64,000 nucleotides of DNA from JACKJK01 sp046159835 (GTDB lineage: Bacteria > Pseudomonadota > Alphaproteobacteria > Rhizobiales > Tepidamorphaceae). The DNA is taken from positions 1,302,001 to 1,366,000 of the forward strand of contig NZ_JBJXCY010000002.1 in assembly GCF_046159835.1 (NCBI RefSeq), in the 5' to 3' direction. Below, one piece after another: positions 48,171 through 55,300 of the stretch; position 1 is the stretch's first letter; every line of letters starts with the position of its first letter. A program made the position numbers and the translations under genes. The notes below the pieces were generated by a model. That model did no database searches. It was given only the letters and a program-made list of their open reading frames with translations, and was not told where the DNA came from.

Positions 48171-49162
48171 GCTTGCCGGTCCTGTCCGTTCGCGATCTGG
48201 TCGTCGAAATCCCGACGCGCCGTGGCGTGCTCCGCCCGGTGGACCGGGTCAGCTTCGATATCGCGGCAGGTGAAATCCTCGGCGTGGTGGGCGAATCCGG
48301 TGCCGGCAAGTCGATGACCGGCAATGCCGTGATCGGCCTGCTCGACCCGCCTGCACGCATTGCTTCGGGCGAGGTGCTGCTGTCCGGCAAGCCGATCCAC
48401 GATATCGGGCGACAAGCCCTGCGCCGGCTGCGAGGCAAGCGCATCGGCATGATCTTTCAGGACCCGCTGACCTCGCTCAACCCGCTGTTGAGCGTGGGCG
48501 ACCAGCTTGCCGAAACGGTTCTGGAACATCTCGACGTCACCCGTGCGCAAGCGCGCCAGCGCGCTGTCGATGCCCTGAAAGAGGTTGGCATTCCTGCCGC
48601 CGCCGAGCGGATCGATGCCTTCCCGCACGAATTCTCCGGCGGGATGCGCCAGCGCGTTGTCATTGCGCTGGCGCTCTGCGCCGAGCCAGATCTCGTCATC
48701 GCCGATGAACCCACCACGGCGCTCGACGTGAGCGTGCAGGCCCAGATCATTGCGCTGCTCAAGCGGCTCTGCCGCGAGCGTGGCGTCGCCGTCATGCTGA
48801 TCACCCACGACATGGGCGTGATTGCCGAGGCCGCCGACCGCGTGGCGGTGATGTATGCCGGGCGGCTGGCCGAGATTGGCGCGGTCCGCGACGTCATCAC
48901 GAACGCGCATCATCCCTACACGGCAGGCCTGATGGCCTCGACGCCGCTGGCCAGCACAAGCCGCGCGCGTCTCCACCAGATCCCGGGCTCCATGCCCCGG
49001 TTGGAATCATTGCCGACCGGATGTGCCTTTCATCCGCGCTGCGAGCGCGCACAGGACCGGTGCCGGCAGGACCCCGGTCCGCGCGTCGAGGACTGCGATG
49101 GCCGCGCCGCGTGCTGGTATCCGCTGATCGGTGCCGATGCGAAGATCGGGGAGGCCGTCTGA
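48167..49162 (+). CDS. Peptide-type ABC transporter ATPase (OppD/DppD-like)
   Basis: One of two ATPases of the importer, 331 residues, starting at ATG 48167 in an ATGA overlap. Walker A is GESGAGKS at about 42-49, the signature is FSGGMRQRV near 156-164 and Walker B is PDLVIADEPTTALDV. The C-terminal oligopeptide-binding/Fe-S region has GCAFHPRCERAQDRCRQ, the Cys pattern of OppD/DppD proteins that can hold a [4Fe-4S] cluster. It overlaps the OppF-like gene by one base. A longer open frame upstream is a shadow of the permease gene. Confidence 0.94.
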   Translation: MSLPVLSVRDLVVEIPTRRGVLRPVDRVSFDIAAGEILGVVGESGAGKSMTGNAVIGLLDPPARIASGEVLLSGKPIHDIGRQALRRLRGKRIGMIFQDPLTSLNPLLSVGDQLAETVLEHLDVTRAQARQRAVDALKEVGIPAAAERIDAFPHEFSGGMRQRVVIALALCAEPDLVIADEPTTALDVSVQAQIIALLKRLCRERGVAVMLITHDMGVIAEAADRVAVMYAGRLAEIGAVRDVITNAHHPYTAGLMASTPLASTSRARLHQIPGSMPRLESLPTGCAFHPRCERAQDRCRQDPGPRVEDCDGRAACWYPLIGADAKIGEAV

Positions 49163-50127
49163 TGGGTGCGCTGATCTCCGTTCGCGGGCTGTCGCTCGTC
49201 TTCGATGTCTCAAGGCCGTGGCTGAATCGGCTGATCGAGCGCCGCAGCAAGGCGCTGCTGACAGCCGTCTCGGACGTGTCCTTTGAGGTCGAGGACAAGA
49301 GCGTCTACGCGCTCGTTGGTGAATCCGGGTCGGGCAAGTCGACCATCGGCAAGATCATTGTCGGGCTGCTCCGGCCCACGCGCGGCAGCGTCGAGATCGA
49401 CGGCGTGAACCTCGCGACCGAGGCGGATCGCAGCGAAGTCGCCCGCGTGCGCGAAGACGTGCAGATGATCTTTCAGGACCCCTACGCCTCGCTCAACCCG
49501 CGCTGGCGCGTGCGTGACATCGTGAACGAGCCGATGGCGGTGCGGGGCGGAAAAACCGACGGGTTGGCCGAGCGCCTGCTCGTTCAGGTGGGGCTTGCGG
49601 CGGGCGATGCCGACAAGTACCCGCACGAGTTCTCCGGCGGGCAGCGCCAGCGCATCTGCATTGCCCGCGCGCTCGCCTCGCAGCCGCGCGTCATCGTCTG
49701 CGATGAACCGACATCGGCGCTCGATGTGTCGGTTCAGGCGCAAGTGCTGAACCTGATGTCGGACCTGCGCGATGAGCTGGGGCTCAGCTATGTCTTCATC
49801 AGCCACGATCTGACCGTGGTTCAGCACATGGCGGACCGGATCGGCGTTCTCTATCTCGGTCGCCTTGTTGAAGAAGCATCGCGCGACACGCTGTTTTCGA
49901 CCCCAAAGCACCCCTATACGCAGATGCTGTTCGACGCGGCACCGCGCATGGACGGCTTCGGGCGCGAAGTCGAACCGCCAAAGGGCGAAATCCCCGACCC
50001 GATCAATCCGCCCACCGGCTGCACGTTTCACCCGCGCTGCCCTCTGGCGGTGGAGCGCTGCAAGCAAGAACGCCCGGAAATGCGTCTGGTTGGCGAAACC
50101 CGCGTGGCCTGCCACCTCGCCGAGTGA
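49162..50127 (+). CDS. Peptide-type ABC transporter ATPase (OppF/DppF-like)
   Basis: The second ATPase, 321 residues from ATG 49162 (overlapping the OppD-like stop). Walker A is GESGSGKST near 53-61, the Q-loop is MIFQDPYASLNPRWRV, the signature is SGGQRQRI near 158-165 and Walker B is VIVCDEPTSALDV. It ends with the C-terminal Cys motif GCTFHPRCPLAVERCKQ. An internal insertion near the start (RPWLNRLIERRSKALLT) is typical of OppF. It closes the five-gene operon 44580-50127. The next gene, an L,D-transpeptidase, has its own promoter. Confidence 0.94.
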   Translation: MGALISVRGLSLVFDVSRPWLNRLIERRSKALLTAVSDVSFEVEDKSVYALVGESGSGKSTIGKIIVGLLRPTRGSVEIDGVNLATEADRSEVARVREDVQMIFQDPYASLNPRWRVRDIVNEPMAVRGGKTDGLAERLLVQVGLAAGDADKYPHEFSGGQRQRICIARALASQPRVIVCDEPTSALDVSVQAQVLNLMSDLRDELGLSYVFISHDLTVVQHMADRIGVLYLGRLVEEASRDTLFSTPKHPYTQMLFDAAPRMDGFGREVEPPKGEIPDPINPPTGCTFHPRCPLAVERCKQERPEMRLVGETRVACHLAE

Positions 50128-50165
50128 TGGGGTGATCGACTGTTGCGCCAGTCCCTGTCCCCCTC

Positions 50166-50191
50166 GGAACCACACCACCTCTCGCGCCGTT
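50166..50191 (+). promoter_or_regulatory. EcfG-type general stress response promoter of the L,D-transpeptidase
   Basis: GGAAC at 50166-50170 and CGTT at 50188-50191 are separated by 17 bases, which fits the EcfG/SigT-type promoter of alphaproteobacteria (GGAAC, about 16-17, CGTT). It lies 34 bases before the ATG, so transcription would start very near the gene. Confidence 0.6.
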
Positions 50192-50225
50192 GTTTCTCCA
50201 CACTCACATTCCGGGAAACGCATCC

Positions 50226-51185
50226 ATGAAATTTCTGCAATCCACCGCGGTGGCGCTGTGCCTAGCCGCGCTTGCTACCCCCTGCGCTGCGATGAGCGCC
50301 GAGGAGATCAATTCGGCCGATCCGCTGGCTGCTTCGGGTGAAGGCCCGCAGGCAGGCATCGTCCGGCTCCAGGTTGCGCTGGACCGCACCGGCGCCTCCA
50401 CCGGCTGGATCGACGGCCACAACGGCCCCTCCACCGAGCGCGCGATCCGCGCCGCCGAGGAGATGCTGGGCCTGCCCGTCGACGGGCAACTGGACCCGGA
50501 GTTATGGACCATCCTGCAGACCGGCCAGCCCGCCATGCAGACCTATACGCTGACAGCCGAAGACGTGAACCAGACGCTTGTGCCGGATTTCGAGCGTGGC
50601 GACTGGGAGACCATGCGCGGGCTTAATTGCATCTGCTACCACACGTTGACAGAAGCCTTCGCCGAGAAGTTCCACATGGACGAGGAACTGCTGAAGGCCC
50701 TCAATCCCGGCGTGGATTTCTCCGTTGCCGGCACGAACATCCTCGTGGCGGCGCCGGGTGAGGACAAGGACACGCCGGTTGCCCGCGTTTTGGTGGACAA
50801 GGCGGAAGGCCAGGTGCGCGGCTTCGACGAGGGCGGCAAGCTCGTTTGGGCAGCGCGCGCTGCGGTGGGTTCGGAATCGACGCCGTCACCCTCTGGCACC
50901 GTCGAGGTAACCGCCGTCGCGCTCGATCCGACCTACACGTACAACCCGGAGAATTTCCCCGAAAACAACATCAAGGACACGTTCAACGTGGCCGCAGGGC
51001 CGAATGGCCCGGTTGGTTCGGTATGGATCGATCTCTCCAAGCCGACCTACGGCCTGCACGGCACGCCGCACCCCGAAGAGCTCAACACCATGGCGAGCCA
51101 CGGCTGCGTGCGCATGACGAACTGGGATGCAAAGGAACTGGCGCACCTGGTGACTGCCGGTGTCCCGGTCGAGTTCGTCGAGTAA
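50226..51185 (+). CDS. L,D-transpeptidase (YkuD family) with peptidoglycan-binding domain
   Basis: L,D-transpeptidases form 3-3 cross-links in peptidoglycan or attach proteins to it. The 319-residue protein starts at ATG 50226 with a signal peptide (MKFLQSTAVALCLAALATPCAA). Residues about 43-95 match a peptidoglycan-binding domain (RLQVALDRTGASTGWIDG, TERAIRAAEEMLGLPVDGQLD), a LysM-like segment follows (FAEKFHMDEELLKALNPG), and the YkuD catalytic domain ends the protein with HGTPHPEELNTMASHGCVRM; the catalytic Cys is residue 294. EcfG-type promoter elements lie upstream, so it may be made under general stress. A bidirectional terminator follows. Confidence 0.92.
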   Translation: MKFLQSTAVALCLAALATPCAAMSAEEINSADPLAASGEGPQAGIVRLQVALDRTGASTGWIDGHNGPSTERAIRAAEEMLGLPVDGQLDPELWTILQTGQPAMQTYTLTAEDVNQTLVPDFERGDWETMRGLNCICYHTLTEAFAEKFHMDEELLKALNPGVDFSVAGTNILVAAPGEDKDTPVARVLVDKAEGQVRGFDEGGKLVWAARAAVGSESTPSPSGTVEVTAVALDPTYTYNPENFPENNIKDTFNVAAGPNGPVGSVWIDLSKPTYGLHGTPHPEELNTMASHGCVRMTNWDAKELAHLVTAGVPVEFVE

Positions 51186-51209
51186 CTGCAACCAGGACCT
51201 GAAACAAAG

Positions 51210-51244
51210 AAAGCTGCCGTGAGCGATCACGGCAGCTTTTTTGT
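51210..51244. terminator. Bidirectional terminator between L,D-transpeptidase and flavin reductase genes
   Basis: AAAGCTGCCGTGA / TCACGGCAGCTTT forms a perfect 13-base-pair stem with a GCGA tetraloop (51210-51239), followed by a T run on the plus side and by A-rich sequence (TTTCTTTGTTTC on the minus strand) on the other. It ends both converging transcripts. Confidence 0.9.
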
Positions 51245-51268
51245 CGGGTCTGTTCGGTTTGGATCGCG

Positions 51269-51934
51269 TTACGCCTCGAAGGTGATCCCGTCGGGGTCCG
51301 CGCCCATGTCACGCAACGTCTTGGAGATATCCTCGACCATCTTGTCGGGGCCGCAGACATAGAAGTTGCTGTCGGTCTCGGTGGCATGGGCCTTGAGGAA
51401 CCCACGGTCGATCCTGTCGGTCAGGACATCCGCATCGTCCTGGTCGGTGACGGTGAACACGCAGTCGAGACCGTCCATCGCCTCGAACTCCTCCCGCAGG
51501 ATGATGTCGCGCTCGGACGTGTTGGAAAACAGCAGCTTGTTGCCGGCAAGTTCTCCGTTCTCGTTGAGCTGCCGCAGGATGGCGATGAACGGCGTCACGC
51601 CCGCACCGCCTGCGATGAAGCTGCCCTTGCCCTTGTACTCGATCGTGCCCCATGGGTCGTCAAGCAGCAGGTGGTCGCCCGGCTGCAGCTTGCCGATCTG
51701 CTCGGTCACGCCGTCATGGCCGGGATAGACCTTGATGTGGAATTCCAGGTACGGCCATTCGTTCAGGGACGTGAAGGTGAAGGGGCGCTTTTCATCGCGC
51801 CAGCCTTCCTTGTCGATGGCAACCTCGGTCGCCTGGCCGGGGGTGAATTCATAGCTCTCCGGCTTTTCCAGCTTGATGCGGCGCACGTCATGCGTGTTCC
51901 AGCCGGTGTCGAGGATCTTGAGCCGGTGGGCCAT
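51269..51934 (-). CDS. Ferredoxin/flavodoxin-NADP reductase-like flavoprotein
   Basis: The 221-residue protein is a compact FNR-type reductase. The FAD domain (1-105) has the flavin motif RPFTFTS near 49-55 and GDHLLLDDPWGTIEY; the NAD(P) domain has FIAGGAGVTPFIAILRQL near 106-123 and ends with YVCGPDKMVEDI. It has no ferredoxin domain, so it must pass electrons to a separate partner. Its neighbour upstream on the same strand, 48 bases away, is a PNPOx-like protein, and the two are probably cotranscribed. The substrate is unknown. Confidence 0.9.
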   Translation of the reverse strand: MAHRLKILDTGWNTHDVRRIKLEKPESYEFTPGQATEVAIDKEGWRDEKRPFTFTSLNEWPYLEFHIKVYPGHDGVTEQIGKLQPGDHLLLDDPWGTIEYKGKGSFIAGGAGVTPFIAILRQLNENGELAGNKLLFSNTSERDIILREEFEAMDGLDCVFTVTDQDDADVLTDRIDRGFLKAHATETDSNFYVCGPDKMVEDISKTLRDMGADPDGITFEA

Positions 51935-51982
51935 GATGATCTCCTTGAGGCGAGGCGTCGGGTTGGGTGGCTCTGGGCCGCG

Positions 51983-52483
51983 TCAGATGAAATTGACGTG
52001 TGCGCGCACGCCGATATCCGGCTCGCTGTCGGTGAGGTTCGCCTTGGCGATTTCCCAGCCGAAGCGGAACGAGCTGTCGGAAGAAGCCCAGACTGCGGCG
52101 TCCTTCAGCTTGAGCTGAAGCATGGTGAGGTTTGGATCGTCCTTGCCGTTGTCGAACCAGGCCGCAACGACCGGGCTCCAGTACTCGTCGATCTTGGCGC
52201 GATCCGGGTTCACCACCAGCGTGCCGGCAAGGCAGGCGTGGTAATCGTGGTCGTCGCCGACGATGCACAGATGCGCTTCAGCCCCGCTGCCGATGGCGCG
52301 GACCAGATCGCTGGTCTTGTTGGTGTAGAACCAGACGGAGTTGTTCGCCTTGTCGGCAAACGGGGCCATCGGCTGCATGTGCTGGCCCGAACCGCTGACG
52401 CCGAGCATGCCGTCATGCACGTCGTCGATCTGCTTCCAGAGCTGGTCTTCGGGGTTTTCGCGGGTCTTGGAAAGGTCGGCCAT
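51983..52483 (-). CDS. Pyridoxamine 5'-phosphate oxidase-like (general stress protein 26 type) protein
   Basis: The 166-residue protein has a split-barrel flavin-binding fold of the GS26 group: WKQIDDVHDGMLGVSG, QPMAPFADKANNSVWFYTNKTSDLVRAI (the barrel strands around the flavin site), HACLAGTLVVNPDRAKIDEYWSP and a C-terminal KDAAVWASSDSS strand. True PdxH has a distinct C-terminal motif, which is absent here, so a vitamin B6 role is unlikely. Members are often part of stress regulons. A GGAAC-N16-CATT element lies upstream. The reductase gene follows on the same strand. Confidence 0.88.
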   Translation of the reverse strand: MADLSKTRENPEDQLWKQIDDVHDGMLGVSGSGQHMQPMAPFADKANNSVWFYTNKTSDLVRAIGSGAEAHLCIVGDDHDYHACLAGTLVVNPDRAKIDEYWSPVVAAWFDNGKDDPNLTMLQLKLKDAAVWASSDSSFRFGWEIAKANLTDSEPDIGVRAHVNFI

Positions 52484-52545
52484 GGGGCACCTGCTGTGTG
52501 AGTGTGGCTTTGGGGGGTCGCGCGTTGCGACCAGTCAGACTCGAC

Positions 52546-52570
52546 AATGGGCGGCAAAGCGCGCGGTTCC
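52546..52570 (-). promoter_or_regulatory. Possible EcfG-type promoter of the PNPOx-like gene
   Basis: On the minus strand GGAAC (52570-52566), 16 bases, then CATT (52549-52546). The -10 differs from CGTT by one base. It lies 63 bases before the PNPOx-like start codon. It is weaker than the hemerythrin and transpeptidase sites but similar. Confidence 0.35.
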
Positions 52571-52706
52571 CTCGTGATCGCGGCTTGCGACAATGGCGCG
52601 CGGTGGCTTGATGCTTGCCTTCGCAGCGCGGACGCGGGATGGATGAGGGGGCCTGGCGCTGTGCGTTTTCAGCCGGCGCAGCCCATGACAAGGAAACCGG
52701 CCTTCG

Positions 52707-53375
52707 ATGGACCTGACAGCTCTCGTGCGCGAATTCGTGACCCTGATGGTGGTCATCGACCCCATCGGCTCGGTGCCGGTCTACCTGTTCGCCGTCCAGA
52801 GCGTCCCGCAACACCTGCACAAGCGATTTGCACTGCGCGCGGTGGCGATTGCCACGCTCGTCCTGCTCGGGTTTTTGGTCGGCGGGCAGTTCATGCTGGA
52901 AACGATGGGCCTGCGGCTCGGCTCGTTCCAGATTGCCGGCGGCGTGGTGCTGTTTCTCTTCGCGCTGACGATGATCTTCGGTGATTCAAAGGCCGCCCGC
53001 GAGATCGAGGAAGCCGAGCGCGATCATCTCGCCGGTGCGGTTTTCCCGCTGGCGATGCCGTCAATCGCCTCGCCTGGTGCGATGCTGGCGATCGTCATCC
53101 TCACCGACAATCACACCGAAACCATCACCGAACAGGCGGTGACGGCGGGCATTCTGGTTGTGGTGCTGATGGTGACGCTGGGCTTCCTGCTGGCGGCAAG
53201 CGTGATCAACAAGCTGATCGGCACCACCGGCGCCAGCGTCATTTCGCGCGTCATGGGCATCATACTGGCGACCATTGCGGTGGACGCCATTCTCGGTGGA
53301 TTCGATGCGCTGGGTGTGCTGGACGTCGCGCCGCCGCCGACTGACAGCCCGCTCACCGATGGCAAGACGGGCTGA
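52707..53375 (+). CDS. MarC family integral membrane protein
   Basis: The 222-residue protein has about six hydrophobic segments and the MarC family features: VTLMVVIDPIGSVPVYLF at the start, the central FPLAMPSIASPGAMLAIVIL with the conserved P-x-x-x-G-P-like turn, and SRVMGIILATIAVDAILGG near the end. The family name comes from the mar locus, but multiple antibiotic resistance is not caused by MarC; the transported substrate is unknown. The start ATG 52707 is the first codon of the hydrophobic domain. It converges with the hemerythrin gene with only 16 bases between. Confidence 0.9.
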   Translation: MDLTALVREFVTLMVVIDPIGSVPVYLFAVQSVPQHLHKRFALRAVAIATLVLLGFLVGGQFMLETMGLRLGSFQIAGGVVLFLFALTMIFGDSKAAREIEEAERDHLAGAVFPLAMPSIASPGAMLAIVILTDNHTETITEQAVTAGILVVVLMVTLGFLLAASVINKLIGTTGASVISRVMGIILATIAVDAILGGFDALGVLDVAPPPTDSPLTDGKTG

Positions 53376-53391
53376 CGTGGCAGCTTGAGCG

Positions 53392-53868
53392 CTACTCCTC
53401 GAGAGAGCCTTCGGCCTTCTCGTCGACCAGCTTGCGTTCGGCCTTCTTGCGCGTCTCGAAGCGGTCGGCGAAGGTTTCGGCTTCTTCCTTGGAGAACACT
53501 TCGCGCCCCTTGGCGAAGATGTCTTCTTCCTCTTCCTCCATGTGGTGCTCGTAGTCGTGCTTCAGGGTCTTGAAGCGCGTCAGCCAGCCCGGCGAGGAGA
53601 AGTCCATCTTGTTGAGTTCTTCCATGATGTCGTCCATCTCCTTGTGCTCGGCAACGGAGTGACGCGCATCGTCCTGGCCTTTCGGATCTTCCATCAGCTT
53701 GGAATAGAACGTCTCTTCCTCGGCCGCGGCGTGGGACTTCACGTCATAGTAGAATTCGTTCCACATCTTGCGGCGTTCTTCGCTGTCGCCCTGCGTGTCG
53801 GCTATGCCGTCGAGCAGCCGGCGATGGGTCTCGTGGTCGGCCTTGATGCGTTCGTAGATGGTCGTCAT
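53392..53868 (-). CDS. Hemerythrin HHE cation-binding domain protein
   Basis: The 158-residue protein is a four-helix bundle that binds a di-iron or single-metal site. Ligand positions are visible: KADHETHRRLLDGI (His 11 and 15), KSHAAAEEETFY, VAEHKEMDDIMEEL and KHDYEHHMEEEEEDIF. The C-terminal third is charged and likely helical (KKAERKLVDEKAEG). The ATG at 53868 gives the domain start; a longer frame is open in the leader. An EcfG-type promoter lies upstream. Family members act in oxygen, NO or oxidative-stress handling; the exact role is not known. Confidence 0.92.
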   Translation of the reverse strand: MTTIYERIKADHETHRRLLDGIADTQGDSEERRKMWNEFYYDVKSHAAAEEETFYSKLMEDPKGQDDARHSVAEHKEMDDIMEELNKMDFSSPGWLTRFKTLKHDYEHHMEEEEEDIFAKGREVFSKEEAETFADRFETRKKAERKLVDEKAEGSLEE

Positions 53869-53997
53869 GGGAAATGTCCTCAAAATGCACGTCGAGCGCT
53901 GACCGCGTGCGGTACCGCTTCGTTGAGTTTGCCGAAAACGGGATGAGGCGTGCATGGCCCCGTACCCCGCCGGCAGCCAGCAAAATTGCCGGGGTGG

Positions 53998-54022
53998 AAC
54001 GCACGACTTGGCATTTGGTTCC
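53998..54022 (-). promoter_or_regulatory. EcfG-type general stress response promoter of the hemerythrin gene
   Basis: On the minus strand GGAAC (54022-54018), 16 bases, then CGTT (54001-53998). This matches the EcfG/SigT consensus and is placed 129 bases before the hemerythrin ATG. The same stretch also reads GGAAC-N17-GTTCC as an inverted repeat, so a palindromic site is an alternative. Directly beyond it lies an AAAAATTTTT run at 54033-54042. Confidence 0.5.
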
Positions 54023-54053
54023 GCCCGGTCGGAAAAATTTTTGAACCGTGTCT

Positions 54054-55268
54054 TCAGCCGGCAATCCGGTCGGCAATCTGCTCTGCAAACAGCGGCGCCA
54101 TGGTGAGCTTGCCCGGATCGATGGAGTGGAAGTGCCCGACGCTGGTGATGCCGATATCGTACCGGTTGTGCAGTTCACTGCCCGGATCGTAGATGTCCGT
54201 CTCGCCCCACGCGACGATGGCACCGCCCTTCACCGCCGGCTCGATCAGGTCTTCAACCGCAAGCGTTCCGAGCGCGTGGACGATTTCGCCCATGGCCTCG
54301 ACCGTTCCGTCCAGAATCTCGCTGCGCAGCGGTTCGCTCGGATAATTCGCCCAGTCGGGCGGGGCGACATCGTGCGAAATCTCGCGCAGGCATGTCGGGT
54401 ACCACGTGAGATATGTCAGCCCCGCGCCGTAGCTGACCACCTCTCCGAAGGGGCCGGAGACGAATGTCGTGCTTGGCGGCACGGGCGCGCCCTCGGGCAG
54501 AGTGCAGCTGACCCCGTATTTCAGCCGGTGCATCCAGACACGTTCGGTCTTCAGGCCGACTGACTGATCGAGTTTCAGCCGCCCGTCCCACAGGCAATTG
54601 ACCACCTGGTCGAAGCTTTCTTCCAGCTCGCCGCGCCCATCGCTTGCCTGAACCGTGACGCCATCTTCGCCGGGCTGTGCGCCGGCGACGCGGTGGCCGA
54701 GCCGCAATTCAATGCGCGAGTGAGCCGCAATGCTATCGCGCAATGCGCGCGCCAGCACCACCGGGTTGATGGCAACTTCCGGCGTGTCGAAGGCTGCCGC
54801 GATGTGCTCGCGGCTGTAGGCGGCTTCAAGCTCGGTCTCGCTCCAGCGCCGCAGGGGCGCGTCGAGGTCCATGCCGAAATAGCTGGTGTCGGGATGTTGC
54901 GCATGTTCGCCGATCAGCGCGTGGGTCGCCTGCAGGTAGTCCGCCACCTGTTCGACCGAACCCTGCGTCTTGACGTGCACCGCATAAGTTGCCGGCATGG
55001 ATGTGGCGAAGGCGGCCGATCCCGCGCCGAGGTGCCGCTTGAGAAAGGGTTCGAAGGCAAGCGCGCCCGCCATCATGCGTTTCGCTGTCCGCAGGCTCGG
55101 GTCGGCGGCATACATGTAGCCGAGATGCACCTTGCCCTCGTTGGCCGCGCCGGCCCGCGTGATGAGTGCATCGTTGAGATCGAAGATCGTGACGTCGATG
55201 CCGCGATCCGCGAGCGCCAACGCCACGCAGCAACCTTGCAAGCCTCCACCCAGCACGCCGACGCGCAT
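54054..55268 (-). CDS. DAO-type FAD-dependent oxidoreductase
   Basis: The 404-residue protein starts with the Rossmann dinucleotide motif MRVGVLGGGLQGCCVALALADRG and FD at the end of the second strand, followed by NEGKVHLGYMYAADPS, a pattern shared with amino-acid or hydroxy-acid oxidases (DAO superfamily). The central region carries the substrate domain, and the C-terminus has the FAD-contacting GITSVGHFHSIDPGKL stretch. No signal peptide is present. It lies 32 bases after a glycosyltransferase gene on the same strand; similar pairs are found in surface-polysaccharide loci. The substrate is unknown. Confidence 0.86.
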   Translation of the reverse strand: MRVGVLGGGLQGCCVALALADRGIDVTIFDLNDALITRAGAANEGKVHLGYMYAADPSLRTAKRMMAGALAFEPFLKRHLGAGSAAFATSMPATYAVHVKTQGSVEQVADYLQATHALIGEHAQHPDTSYFGMDLDAPLRRWSETELEAAYSREHIAAAFDTPEVAINPVVLARALRDSIAAHSRIELRLGHRVAGAQPGEDGVTVQASDGRGELEESFDQVVNCLWDGRLKLDQSVGLKTERVWMHRLKYGVSCTLPEGAPVPPSTTFVSGPFGEVVSYGAGLTYLTWYPTCLREISHDVAPPDWANYPSEPLRSEILDGTVEAMGEIVHALGTLAVEDLIEPAVKGGAIVAWGETDIYDPGSELHNRYDIGITSVGHFHSIDPGKLTMAPLFAEQIADRIAG

Positions 55269-55300
55269 CTTGTAGTCTCCGTATTCGATGGAAGTTGCGC

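Noticed and set aside
52502..52984. 160-codon plus-strand frame overlapping the start of marC
   Set aside because: MarC in the other frame has clear membrane helices and family motifs; this frame is a shadow.
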